Shown in pieces: positions 20,636-33,034 of a stretch of DNA of 64,000 nt (positions within the stretch are counted from its first letter, which is position 1; each line of letters opens with the position of its first letter). This DNA is from Prorocentrum cordatum (taxonomy: Eukaryota; Sar; Dinophyceae; Prorocentrales; Prorocentraceae). The stretch lies in assembly GCA_963575745.1 (NCBI GenBank), contig CAUYUJ010020529.1, positions 91,177 through 155,176 of the forward strand, written 5' to 3'. The notes under the pieces were generated by a model. That model saw only the letters and a list, made by a program, of their open reading frames with translations, had not been told where the DNA came from and made no database searches. The translations under genes and the position numbers were made by a program.

Positions 20636-23600
20636 ATGGATCAGGCGCAGCCGCTCAACCTCGTCGGCTGGCCCATCGGCTACGACAAGGAGTACGACCC
20701 GAACGCCAGGGACGATGACCGCGTGGGCTTTGCGTACCGCGCTCAAACTGGTCGGCCTCGTGATCCCGAAGATGGTTACATATACATACATCAACGGCGT
20801 GCCGATCGGAGCGGAGAATTTGATCTTCGAGTACCCGACGAGTCTTCTATCCGTGAACTTGCCCGCTTCGCGTCCGTCGAGGCTAAGAAATGGGCCAGCA
20901 CTGAGAGTGGATCCGTCGGCGGCAACGCCAACTACGAGTACAACGCGTTCACAGCTACGCCGTGGCTATCTTTCATGCGTGCTATGTGTATGATTTCCAG
21001 CCTTTTCAATCGTAATCCTTCAGTACAAGATAGTGTTCGTGGACTACATGATCATTTGAACGCGACGATCCCAGGATGAGACCGCAAATGTCCACCATCA
21101 ATTTTTACTACTATGATACTGAAGACGGAGTGGATGATGATTCACAACGATTGGTCCAAAATTGGCAGTGCAGTTCTGGGACAATACACCGAGGACAGCG
21201 TTACGGATACGCAAAACTATTACAACAATGGTCTGAGTGCACCATCCGATGTATACCAGAATGGATTGGTAACGCCATGCTATGCTCCTAAAATTGATCG
21301 TGCAATGGCCAAGCTACCTACTCGTCCACCTGGCATCGCCAGGACATCGGATACATCTGGGCACATCGGTCATATCGTCGAGGATAACTTGGTCACCAAC
21401 ACGAGAGCTTTTTCCGACCTTACCCAAACAAAGAAGTTCCGCCGCAAGCTTACTACATGGTTGACTGCGCGCGGAGGCTTTGGAAGTATCGGATCAAACT
21501 CCAAGACGGTGGCAACACCATCCGACCATCCGAATGGTTGGGTGGCGATATTGGATGATCCACAAGAGACAGAGCGTACCTATCGTTGGACACCATACAA
21601 CGAGGGCAACGACTTCTTCGGCGACGCTGCTGACCACATGGGTTCGAATGATCCTGGCATGACTCCTGGCAATGATGTGGACCCATTCGAGTTGGACCAC
21701 GCAAAATACAGTGTTTTCTGTGGTGGTCGCTTGGTTTCTACCCTATTGTCAGACAATGGGTGGCACTCCCTCGTACAAGAGGACTTGGGACTACTATTAC
21801 ATCATGCATTTGGGCCATCGGGTCATGCGTACAAATGGACCAACTTATACACGGACTCAACATGGATCATGCATCCGAAGAAAGGGGCTAAGGGTGCAAA
21901 ACACAAGAAGTACCCCACTTTCGGCATCGACGAGCTCAACGCTGCCCAGAAGAGAATCGACCTCGCCAAAGCATCAAATACTGCTCTTGTTCCGCTATTC
22001 ATGCCGTGCCTTAACCGCGCGGAATACATGGGTGGCGCTACTCTTGAGCACCTGTCGACCATGATCCGCGACGACATCATGATGTGGGCATTCTCTTTTG
22101 GCAATTACAGGGAATGGTTCAGACAGAATGATACGCCGATCGGTCAAGATTGCGTTCTCTTGCCTGAAGCTGGTTATGAGGGCGTACGATACGGAATGGA
22201 GGAACTACGCAAGCAACGTTTCGAGAAAGAGGAAAGCCGTATCAACGCTCTTCTCAACAATCAGTTTGAGAACACTCTCGAGCAGCGCAATATGATCAGG
22301 AAGATCCGCGAAGCCAGAGGCCTCATGTTTCAAAGCGACAACGCTTCCATCAAGAAGTGGCGCGAGCTGAACGAGACCATCTGGGAATACTGGGCCAATG
22401 ATTTCCCATCATCCATAAAACAAAGACACTATCACAGGGGACTCAATGCCATGGTAGTATGGAGTGCGAACGACATCGCATGTGCTAATCCTGGACAGAA
22501 CACCATCGACATGCGCCGACATCACAGTCGTGCTCCTACCAACGTACACGAGCTCCAAAAGATGGAATGTGAGGGCGGCGTCCCGACGCTCATGCCCGTG
22601 CACGTGCTCGTGGACGTATCACGTTTTGTCGATGTGATGCAGTATTTCCGCTGCCCCACGGTCATGGGACCTGGAAAAGCAGCGCAATGGGGCGTACACC
22701 CGAACTTTGATCACCACACGAGCGACTTGATCACTATCATGCAGAACCGTGGTATCACTGTTCTTCCATCCGACCATTGGGTGGATACGTACGACAGGGT
22801 TACCCCACAGGCTTGGCACGCCAAACAGAATAACCATAACATGGCAATGTTTACAACGCAATTCTGCGACGCAGTATGCTATCGCAATTTTTGCGCATTG
22901 ATACAGTCTCTTCCTTCTCAGCCATATCCATTCAGGCCGCCATTGCTGACTTCTGTCACGGACAACCAGGCCTACACTCAGGCCAAGGAAATCATGGCAG
23001 CCCTCGACTTCAGAGAAAAGTTGACAAACGAATGGAAAAGAGACCTCAGCCTCACAACATTGATGACACAGACGGCAAACGAGATGGCTCATTGTGCGTG
23101 GATGGCGTCATGTGCCGAGGGCACATTGCCGGCATCACTGCCTGCCGAGACGGGCGACACGACTGAGCCGACTCCTGGAAGGTCTACACGTACGCCAGCA
23201 ACGGACCCTAGCGATCCTGACCAAACCCTTCCTGATAATGATCCATGGGTTATGGCATACAATGACTTATTCCAGTACCTTATGCTGTTGATCAAAGAAT
23301 ACCCTGGGGCTTGGGCATCTTGGCATTCTCTTGAGAAAGATGAACTTCTAGAACCCAAGATCGTCAAAACAGTTGAAGATGCACATGCAGTTACTTGGGT
23401 TGTATTCGAGCAATTCTTACGTCAGATCAAAGAGTTGGATGGAGACGATAATGCGACCAAATCAAGACTCATTGCAGAAGAAAACAGATTGTCTTCTCAC
23501 CGCATCGGCCCAGCTGCCGAGAACGAGAAGAACATCGAGGCATGCAAAACATTCTTCAAACAGAATGCACTGGATCGAGTTGCTTTGGGTCATGACCCTA

Positions 23601-26600
23601 ATGTCCCTACAGCCGTATGGAGGGCAGCTGATGACACAGCACAGCCAGCCCCACCAGGCCCATTGCCTGATCCACTGCAACCTGGACCGCAATCGATCAA
23701 AGCGTCGCAACCATCGACTCCAGAGCCTAAAGCAGAACAACAACCAGCAGATCAGCTCCCAAAAGCTGAGGCGGTACCGATCCCTGATGACGGCACCGAC
23801 CTTGAGGCAATGGAGCTGGAGGCAACTCCTGCTGAGGAGGAGCCTTCTCCACATGAGATGAATATATTGTCATGGCAGGACAGTTGTGAGCGTTCCATGC
23901 ACGAGGATACCAGCAAGCTCGGGATCTTCGACAACTCATGCACTATTCGCGAATGGAAGTTACAGTATGGCGTCAAAGATGAACATCCATACATGTGCCC
24001 AATGTTGCGGGGCACGAAAGCGACCAATGGATTTGCCTGCATCGAAGACCAAGAGTGGTACGAGCAGCTACTGCATGATGATAGTGTAATTGCTCATGCG
24101 CCTGACATTGCACAATCTGGTTGTTTCCCAGAATGGAAATGGATACCATTACCACATTACGACGATGTACGTTATGGTCCTGAGCTAATTGATGAAGAAT
24201 GGCTGGGAACAAACAAATACATGAGCAAAGACATCACGACTATGTTACGCCATGAGATTCACTACAAAAAGTTTTGGATCAACCAATTTCATGACAGACG
24301 TATTAATATCTGGGACAAAACAACAAAGAATGATTGGAAGATCCCAAACAATTGGAAATCATTTAAAGAAATGGTTCAATGGAAATTCCGAGATCGCAAA
24401 GAAAGACACAATGGACCATCCATGGAAGCGGCAGTGGCACATTTCAAGAAAGACGGTGAACATGATGGATACACCGATTGGAACGACTATTATGCGATAT
24501 TCATTATTCGTGCGTTCCAGAAGCATATTGACCCGCAGAAAAACAGAATCGAGATATGCGCCAAGCCGATTCCTGACGGAGGTGACCCCAGCACTTTTGA
24601 CTGGAACAGCGTTATTGCTATTCGGTGCGTCGGTGGTCACAGTTGTGTCAACCCATCTTCAAAGCCATGGAACATGGGATGGGAGAGCTTACAGTGGACA
24701 GATATCAAATATCTCCATCATGGAACAGCATCCCGCGCCTGGAAGAACATACTGAAGACAGGGATCATTCCTGGATATGTTGAACCACATTCTCAGAGAG
24801 ACAGAACTTATAAACCATCGCAGCGATCTGAGGCATTCTTCAGTTCTAGCACATATTTGAACAACGTTCAAAAGAACCCACATACTTCAGTGGAATCGTA
24901 CAAGTTCAACAGCTACAAGAACGAAGTCGAGCTGGTGATCAACATGGAGATCGCCACAAAAGCAGGTTGCAGATTTTGGTTGGGTGCTCAGGGCGCTATC
25001 ATGACTGAGGACGTGGTACCCGCTGCGGCAATTATTGCAATTCGCCGCCTCAAACCACACCGCGTGCATGGCCAGCAGCTGTGGCCAGACGGCGACCCAT
25101 GGGACTACCCGCCATTGGCAGCCAGAGAGCCATTGAGCAAATACGAGATTTGCGTCTGCCTTCCTGGAGAACTTATTGACGACCCACCTGGATTGGCACC
25201 TATCGACCCCGACCAAGACATGGAGCCTCCAAGGATGACGCCAGCATCAGCACCCTCGGCCAGGCCGGGGGAAACCCCTGCTGGCCGTACATCCGCAGAG
25301 GACGCCTTGGACGAGCAAATAGTACGTGCTATGATCCAGGAGACCAATCACAAAGCAGATGATAAAGAATGGTTGATTGCATTATCACATTGTCGTGAAG
25401 CTCTTCGACCAATCACAGCAAAGATCATGCAAAAAGATTGGGATCGTCGTCCTGCATTTAACGATGTTCGAATGGGCGACTTCATTGTCATTAAGAATTG
25501 GGGTTCTACCAAATGCTTCCACTACGACAACCATTGGCCCAAAGGCAATCACAATACCAAGATTGCCTTGTCCAAGGGACACATATATGGTCCAATCATC
25601 CATTTCGGCATCTTCGACAAGTTCTTTGCGGTACAAGTACCTATTCTCAACTACGGTTTACGATGGGTAAATATCTGGTATAATGACAAAAGCATGCCCC
25701 TCAAGGGCGTTGTATTTGCATTGCCGATTCGTATCGAAGAACACGCCATCGATCCAACATGGATGGAGACTGCCCTGAAAGGCCCGACATCTTGCAGCGA
25801 GGACATACTGCAGCACAAGGTTAGCGGCAGCTTACCATACCTTGGAATGCCTAGCATCCATAGACCACGTATTCCGCGTACACCACCAAGAAGGCCCGCT
25901 CCACGGACACCTGATCCAGACGAGCTGGTGGCCACACCTGCCGAGGACAACGCTCAGACGGGCGACATTCCTCGACAGGGTACAGCATCATCGCATGATC
26001 CACTGATCACCGTAATCGTGGACATATCAAATATCGTTCTTACTGCAGATGAGAAAGCTGCGAACGACAACATGAGGGCAGACCTCTCGGCAGACATCCA
26101 AGCAGAAGAGCAGATCGAGGCAAGCATCCTCGATAACATCATTGATCCGCCATCGAATTTCCTTGACCATCCAGACTACGACCCCGACGAGGATTCAAGA
26201 TGGAGTAGACAGTCTGATGATTGCCGCGTGTATTGTTGGACATCGGCGCTATTGGTGGATTCGCCTATGATCAAGATGAGGCAGATCATTGAGATACACA
26301 GTGGCGCAGACAGAATTGTAATGGACAAAATTCAGTCACATTTACAATTTGAAATTCGATTTGGATCGAAAGCATGGAACGCGGAGTCATATCATTTGAA
26401 CTACAATCATACCCACAAGTGGGCACATGACTTACCCAACTGTGGTGCAGATCACTTCTTCAAAAAGTTGGTACACTACCTCGACCCGGAGACTATCGAG
26501 GAGTCGACCACTGGCATCTTTCAATGGATTTCCAAAGTATACCAGAACATCTTGAAATATAGTAGTGTGGAGCTACCAGATTTCGCCAAGGAAGTCATCC

Positions 26601-28306
26601 ATGACAACCATCCTGCACTTCAGGCATTGCGTGACCTATACAAAAATTGTACTGCGACATACGGTGATCCAGAGTTTCCTATGTGGGAAGAGCTGGTGGA
26701 AACACCTGCTGCGCCTCGAGAGGAGGGCGCTGAGCAGGATATTCCCCAGGACCCAGGCAGTGTTGCGTCTGCAGCTCCCGATCAGGAGACTATGGTACGC
26801 ATCATAGCTGAACAGACGGGACTCAAGCGCGAGGAGGGCGACAACGAGGCTAACTTGCAGAAGCAGGCTCGCCGTCTTCGTGAGGAGAACGTATGCCATG
26901 GCGGTACTGAGGATACCGACAACGTCAAGATAGAGTACAAAGGACTGCCAGGGGAAAGGTTGTCTCGGATCGAGATCGAGGGTTTAAGCAGATCGATCGC
27001 TTCCAGACCAAACACCGAGATCAATCGTGAGGCGATCAATCAGATCGGTCAGAGCCTCGCTCGCGGTCAGGACACCCGCTGGGGATCCCGCGATCACCTG
27101 ACTTCGGCAGGGGCCCCCGAGACGATCTTGCATCCCATACCGCTCTGTAACAATTGCGGTCGAGATCTGTCCCTCGGTATCGTCACAGGTGACGGCACAC
27201 TCTGTGATATATGTTGGCAATACACTGTGGCCGTAGGCGCCACAGGTAAGAGCACCGCCACACAGAGTGACCTCGCGTACCTCCAGAAGTTGACGAACTG
27301 GATCAAGACGACGTTGTCCGAGGACCAGGTCGCGAGATACATGAAGGATGGCGCACATGTCATTATGACGGGTGCGCGATCCCCCATAGGCACAGAGAAA
27401 GATCAGTTGCGGAGATTGGCCAATACGTCCAAGAAGAGGTATCAGAAGTGGGTCGAAGCCGGTAGCCCGCCTGCACACGAATGCAGATTAATGGGCGAAT
27501 CCGAGGACGACCGACCTCTGCACTACCCATACGCCAATCTCATTCAACGCTTTCTCAACGACCTCAGATTCCATCATCAGATGACAGGGGCCCGCGTGAA
27601 TGTCGGCAAGAAGCCCTGGAGAGTCGAGGACATGCGCGACGCGTGGGACATCCTTGACGTCAGTATTAGGACAGGACAGGCTGGTCGGAGAAAGTGGTGG
27701 CTGAACGAGGGACGCATTGACAGGCAGACGCGGCAGGCGCGCGGACTGATTACGGTTTCTCTCCCTCGAGGGGACGGAACCCGTGAACAGTTCACCCAGC
27801 GCAAGCTTGCCGCGATTGCCAACGAGCTGATAGGCTCCCTCGATCCGTCACACACTGACCAGAGGGGGGGTAGTACAGGGATGAGAACCGATCCAGATAC
27901 ACACTCCCAACAGTCCGATGACGCCATGGAGCCGCGGCCGCCGCCGCGGCCGCCGCCGCGCCCTGCTCCTGGCGACGCCGCTGCATCCAGCGCCTCAGGC
28001 GCAGAGGACTACATGCCCGCGATGCCGCGCGCCAAGAGAGCACGTACATCTGATTACGCTGCTTACTGGCGCCACAATCTCGAGGACAGCGATTGGGGTC
28101 TTCGATACTGGAGTTATTACATCAAATGTTGGATCTACATTGCGATCAACAACGACGAGTATGTGTACATCCAGGATATCACGTACAACGATTGGTTCCG
28201 CAACTGGATCCCGAGGACCACTTGGGAAACGTTTACGACAAGCTATGTGACGTACAACGGCCAGAGGGTGTGGGACCGCAGGTTCTACAAGGACGGCGAC
28301 GCGTAG
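20636..28306 (+). CDS. Second ORF of the copia element: giant protein with Tpt1/KptA-like domain, one internal stop
   Basis: One frame is open from ATG 20636 to 28306 apart from a single TGA at 21077-21079, giving about 147 and ~2,400 residues around the stop. It starts 35 bp after the pol stop in another frame. About residues 1,165-1,320 of the long part match the RNA 2'-phosphotransferase (Tpt1/KptA) family: 'IRCVGGHS' (~24617), 'HHGT' followed by 'AW..I...G' (HGT at 24719-24727), 'AFFSSS' and 'ITEDVVP'-like strand motifs. A zinc-ribbon-like C-x2-C...C-x2-C lies near 27150-27215. The remainder has no recognised family. The N-terminal half contains 'VVWSAND' and 'LPSDHW', which only vaguely recall SGNH hydrolase blocks. 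Tpt1 enzymes transfer a 2'-phosphate from RNA to NAD+. Whether this copy is active is unknown. Confidence 0.85.
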
Positions 28307-29052
28307 TGAGTCGGCCGCAAGGTCCACTGCTCAAGAGCAGAACTTCCGTTCATCAAAGTTCGCCTTGAGCGGTGGCTAATACATTCTTTTAGGCCACTTC
28401 AATCTTTCACACAAGTGGCCATACACACATATAGATATCTTTTGCGATCACCGAGGCAGCCTCCTAAGGAGCAACGCCAACGGGAGTCGCCAAACAGATT
28501 TTATACATCATTTTCGTGTTCATCAACACGACATTTTCTCCTGGCCAGGTACTTGCTTTAACACAGATTTGCATTTCTTTCAGGATCGTGTTCGTCAACA
28601 CGATCTTGGCATACATTTGCCTTTAGGCAGACTTGTGTTTGATTTCAAGATTGTGTTCGTCAACACGATCTTAGCATGCATATTTTAACAATTTAGCAAT
28701 ATTGCGTCGAGAATAATCTGATAGCTGGTGGCAACACCTGCCTCGCAAACCTTGCGAGGCGGTTTACGTTGCCTTGGTGCTCAGATCTTCTTTCTCCGCC
28801 TACCTTTGTCTCATTCTTCTCCTCCCTCGAGTGCCGAAGCGTTTTGGGGGGCGCACCGAGGGGGCGGCAAAGACCGCCTGGAGAAGAAAAAGAGACCCAA
28901 GGTATCTCTTCTTACCTCACTTTGCAGCTGTGGCTTCGCTGACTTTTAGCCCAGCTGCCTTTTCAGACTTAAGGTAAAGGAGTTCTGAGGTTACGGATTC
29001 CATCCTCCTGATCCCGAGTCCTGCCTTCACGGGCGGGATTCGGGACGGGGTG
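28307..29052 (+). other. 3' non-coding region of the copia element with four hairpins
   Basis: No open frame of note. Three similar stem-loops lie at 28514-28531, 28582-28607 and 28647-28672. Each has a stem of GTGTT/AACAC core and a CATC or CGTC loop, and the surrounding sequence also repeats with a ~65-bp period. A fourth perfect 9-bp stem with a 3-nt loop sits at 28740-28760 (GCCTCGCAA/TTGCGAGGC). The G-rich 'cgggacgggg' at 29041-29050, just before the 3' LTR, is the likely polypurine tract. Confidence 0.8.
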
Positions 29053-29248
29053 TGTGTATGGAACCCGTGTAATACCCTCATATATACTCCTTATCCTTAC
29101 CTCTCCCGCACCTGGCCGTTTGGGCTCAGGTACTGAGTTGGAGCGATCGTACCTTGATCGCTTGGGAGGGAAAGATATCCATCTATCCCTCCATCTCTCT
29201 ACCAACGGATCAGGGGTTCTGTACTCTTGTACTTCAACCCCATACACA
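29053..29248 (+). repeat. 3' LTR of the giant copia element
   Basis: 196 bp, identical to the 5' LTR except for T instead of C at the fifth base. It is followed directly by the CCCCC target duplication and then by the continuation of the interrupted ~170-bp repeat. Confidence 0.95.
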
Positions 29249-29253
29249 CCCCC

Positions 29254-29985
29254 TCCGCCGCCGCCGCCTTCTTCCCCACTTCCCTATCGAATGCACGTTC
29301 AAGCGAACGCATGAACGTTTGACGTTTCGCATATCCCCACCAGCCTGGCCAGTCACGACCGGAGGCTTTCTTGAGGCCTCTTGTTGGCTATGTTGAGCCT
29401 TGGTCTGCTAGAGGCTGTCGGTGGCTATCCTGGCCCATGTTCAGCTATCTTAGGTTATTCTGGGATTGATTTGAAGCCTCTTGGAGGTCTGTCGGGGGCT
29501 ATCCTGGGCCATGCTCGACCTCTTGGGACCAGCTCGGGGGTGGGAGGGTAGGGATGCGGCTGTTGCTGCTGATGATGTTATGAGGAGGAGGTGGAGGAGG
29601 AGGAGGAGGAGGAGGAGGAGGAAGAGGATGAGGAGTAGAAGGGCGAGGAGGAGAGGAGGAGGAGGAGGACGAGGAGGAGGAGGACGAACAGGAGGTATCA
29701 AAAGAGGAGTTATAGAGAGGAAGGAGGAGGGGGAATAATATGACGATATTGGTGATACGTATAAGGAGTGCGGCGCGAGGAAAAGAAGGGCGCGACGACC
29801 TTGGGGCAGAACATCAGCTTCATCCACGACTATGCTGGGTCGTGAGTTGCCTCCTTCGCCCGAATCCTCTCAGCCAGCGCACGGAGGCGATCATTGTCGA
29901 TCAGCCGCGCAGTGCCGGCCGAGGACGGCAGAGGGGCAGCAAGGAACATTGCCTTGGGCAGGGCTCGCGACACCGACTTGTCACC
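29254..29985. other. No gene recognised; GGA microsatellite
   Basis: A short remnant of the interrupted repeat is followed by (GGA)n at 29585-29740 and unassigned sequence leading to the 3' end of the minus-strand LINE. Confidence 0.4.
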
Positions 29986-32900
29986 CTATGAATTCAACCT
30001 GTAGCGAGGGTGAAGACCGCGGCCTATACGATCGAGGGCACTCTCACCAGAGGGCCCCAGGACCTTGGAACACTGTTGGCCCAAGAGGTGGCAGCGGTGA
30101 ATGGTATACGCAACACAGCGTGTGCAGAACAACCTAATCTTACCCGATCGGTCCAGTTCGGCGAAGCCCAGCTGGTGACCGCGGTCCGACTCAGCACCCT
30201 CGCGGCGCCTCAGGGCCGTCGGGGGCCCACGACAGCCGTTCATGGGTCTTTCGCCATTCTCGAACGCGGGAAACAGGAGCGGCACCGAAAACGGGTGCCC
30301 GACTCCAGTCTCTCCCAGACATGCCAGTCAGGCGGTGGTGTTACCCGCGGGGCACGTGCAGCCAAGGGTGGCCGCTGAAACTCAAGCTTCGGAAAGAGGG
30401 GCAGAACAGCCCCAAACATGCGGGCACAAGAACCAAGGAGCTGCACCTGACTATCCAACCTCTCAAGATCGGCAGGTGCAGCCTGAGGGTGGAGGGGGAG
30501 AGCGTATTTGGCCAGACGGTCGGCGTCATCATTGCCTAAAGCAATGCGCCTCTCGTCAGGAGGGAGCGCGTGGATGACATCTTCAGAGCGGTGTGCTGGC
30601 GTGCGCCACGCCTTGCCCGCAGCGCTGTATCCTACGGCCTGCTGGGCCGCGCGACGCACCCCCGCAAACATCTGCTTTGGTCCTAGTTGGGCCTGATCCG
30701 ACGCAGCGTGCAGTCGCACCGCCCCTTTGCAATCACTGCACGGGGTGTTGTGGCCAGACGTTAACATATTCACAGTTGCGAGCCCACCATTTTCCGCCGC
30801 CTGCGGCATCTGATGAAGATATGGCCACATCGGGGCCATCATCTTGGTCCGAACTTTGCACTCGGGCCCTGGCCCCCAAAAAACGGCAGCAAAACTGGCT
30901 CTCCTCAGATCAGCCATGATACATTGCGAGGCCGATCCATCGACCACGACGTCACAGTTAGCACTGCTCTCGACAAATTCCTGCAGGGACAGTGGGTTAC
31001 CGTCGCCGTCCTGGAGGAGATGGTCCGTCGCCGCCGAGGGAGGAGGGAATGTGTCAGGCGACGGCTGTGCCACCACCAGGCGCGCCCAGAATGCTAGATC
31101 TTCTGGCGGGCTGGCGCGGACACGCTCGACCGCGTCCTGCGAGATCATTTCAAGGCGCAGCTGCGCCACTGCTGGGGCCTCGCAGGCCCACTGGCGATGA
31201 AAAATGGAATCGGCCTGTCCACAGAGCGGGCACTTGCCAATGGAAATGTACCCAGAGGCTGCCAGGCGGTCTACCGTCCAGCATCCTTGGGCGAAACAGG
31301 CGCTGATCCAGTACGTTGCTCGCGGGGAGGTTCGCTTCGAACGCAGGAGGGCAAGACGGGGGTCAACCGAGGCACGATCGCCATCGAAGGAGGGGGTCGT
31401 CGTCGCGAGCCGTCTCTCATTGGACCCTTGCACCCCAGACTGTAGAAGACTTGAAACCATGACAGGCGAAGTATACATCAAATCCACTGCGCGCCCGAGA
31501 TCATCGAGCCACTGGTGGAAACTAAGGGCCTTCCATCCTATCCTGCGGAGGCTCAGGAGCATGCGGTGCCCAGTGCCTTTGGATGTCTTTTACTTGGTAG
31601 GGTCCATTTCGCTTTCAACATGAAGGGGCTCCAGGGCTCTCAACACGCGGATGTGCCCGCGGAAACTCAAAGGGCTGGAAGTCGGGGTCGTCAAACTTCT
31701 CCACGGCGAGCTGGCCCACTGTCGTGCTGGTGCCGTCGCCCGTAGCCAGGTCGGATCTCGGTGTAGGCATAGCTTCGCAATGAGCGAGGCACCTCGATGG
31801 GCTGACGTGCACCCCGCGAGCAACACTCTGCGCAGTTCGGTGAGTTCACCATCGGACATCCCCAGGATCATCGATCCGCAGCCCGCAGCGGGCCGAAGAA
31901 TCTCGTTCAACGTTCACCCTCGAGCGGTCCCTGGGCAACTTCTTGCGTAACGCCCGGGGAAACCCACGTATCGTCACCGTGTTGCGCACTCGATTTCTAC
32001 GTTTAGCCAAACCCTTCTTGCATGCTCGGGGTTGCTCTGGTGCGAAGTCGCTGCCTAAAGAAACGACTGAGTTGCAGGCAGCGGATGGGCAGATGATGGC
32101 CAGCTTCTCGGCTAGGCGGCTGGCGACTGTCTGCGAGGACGCGAGAGCGGTGGCCTTGCCATCGGCCAGTTTGACATCAAGTCGCTCATCAAAAATGCGC
32201 TTGAAGTCAGCAGCAGCAGCAGCACAGAGTGCGGGTAGTACAACCTCCCACCTCCTCCCTTCCTGGCATCGTCACCGTGTCGTCATCGATGTAGGACCCC
32301 AACGACATTGACGGGTTTCGATTGCAGAACTGGTCAAACTCAAACATCGCATACACCTTGACAAAGACGTCGTGGTAGATATCACCCGCAGGGAGCCCAG
32401 ACATCGCAAAGAGGGGAAGTGGACTATGATGAGCCCCGAGACGCAGTATCCTGGGGCTCCTACAGAGGTTGTGCAGTGTTTTGACGAGAACCCGCGGGAC
32501 TCCCCAATACTCGGCTCGGTCACGGAGCCAGTCCAGGCGAAAATAATCATAGTATTTCTGGTCGTCCCATATTAAGCCTGCAGTGATCTCGCCGCTACTG
32601 GCCGTTACCTCAGCTAACAAACATTGTTTCCAAACGGTGACTTCCGAGGTCTGCCCAGCCCCAAAGGACCAATGTGGTCTCGCCGATCGCTCAAGAAAAT
32701 CGTCAACAACAGGGCGTCGCAAACGTTCCCAGATCCGAACTGGGGCAGCACTCCTGCTGGCTCCCAGACAGCGTGTACTCTTAAAACGTTGGTTTGATGT
32801 CTGAATCGTCTTCAAATTTCGTACGACTAAAACGTATGGTCGGCTCAAGGTGGCTAGTTGGTACCAATTTGTTTGTTTTGCTGGTTGATCAATGGCCAGG

Positions 32901-33034
32901 TCGGTTGTAATTTGAACCAGTCGGTTGGAATCGGTCCAACTTGCGGGGATCGCCCCCCCTAGTTCGAAGCGTGGGGGTGTGTGAGAGCCCCCCCCCTTTC
33001 GGTTCAGAGCGGGCAGGGGGGGGGGGGGGGGCAA
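29986..33034 (-). pseudogene. Decayed LINE-type (non-LTR) retrotransposon: RT, zinc finger, RNase H
   Basis: Read on the minus strand from 33034. RT motif A-like 'WDDQKYYDYF', motif B-like 'GLPAGD' and motif C 'YIDDD' occur in 32207-33034. The thumb region ('RVLLAGCTSAHRG', 'WLRATAPARQW') lies in 31590-31910 in other frames. Next are a zinc-binding block 'CPLCG...H..W.C' and an RNase H-like region ('VVDGSA', 'DADRLAKYA') in 30240-31562, then a C-terminal 'CTRC..Y' and 'GLHPRY' module in 29986-30240. At least two frameshifts, near 32200-31910 and 30245, separate the parts. No endonuclease domain is visible. The 5' part is truncated or lost near the G-rich tract at 33035. Confidence 0.8.

Larger units (their letters stand above)
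11269..29248 (+). mobile_element. Giant Ty1/copia-type LTR retrotransposon (~18.0 kb)
   Basis: Bounded by two 196-bp LTRs (11269-11464 and 29053-29248) that differ by one C/T near the start. Both begin TGTG and end CACA. A 5-bp duplication CCCCC lies outside each end (11264-11268, 29249-29253). Domain order is Gag with zinc fingers, protease (DSGS), integrase (D,D,E), reverse transcriptase (YVDD) and RNase H; integrase before RT is the copia arrangement. A second large ORF with a Tpt1/KptA-like domain follows, then ~740 bp of hairpin-rich non-coding DNA. Typical copia elements are about 5-6 kb, so this one is roughly three times as long. Near-identical LTRs imply recent insertion, although pol has a frameshift and the second ORF has an internal stop. 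Confidence 0.95.
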
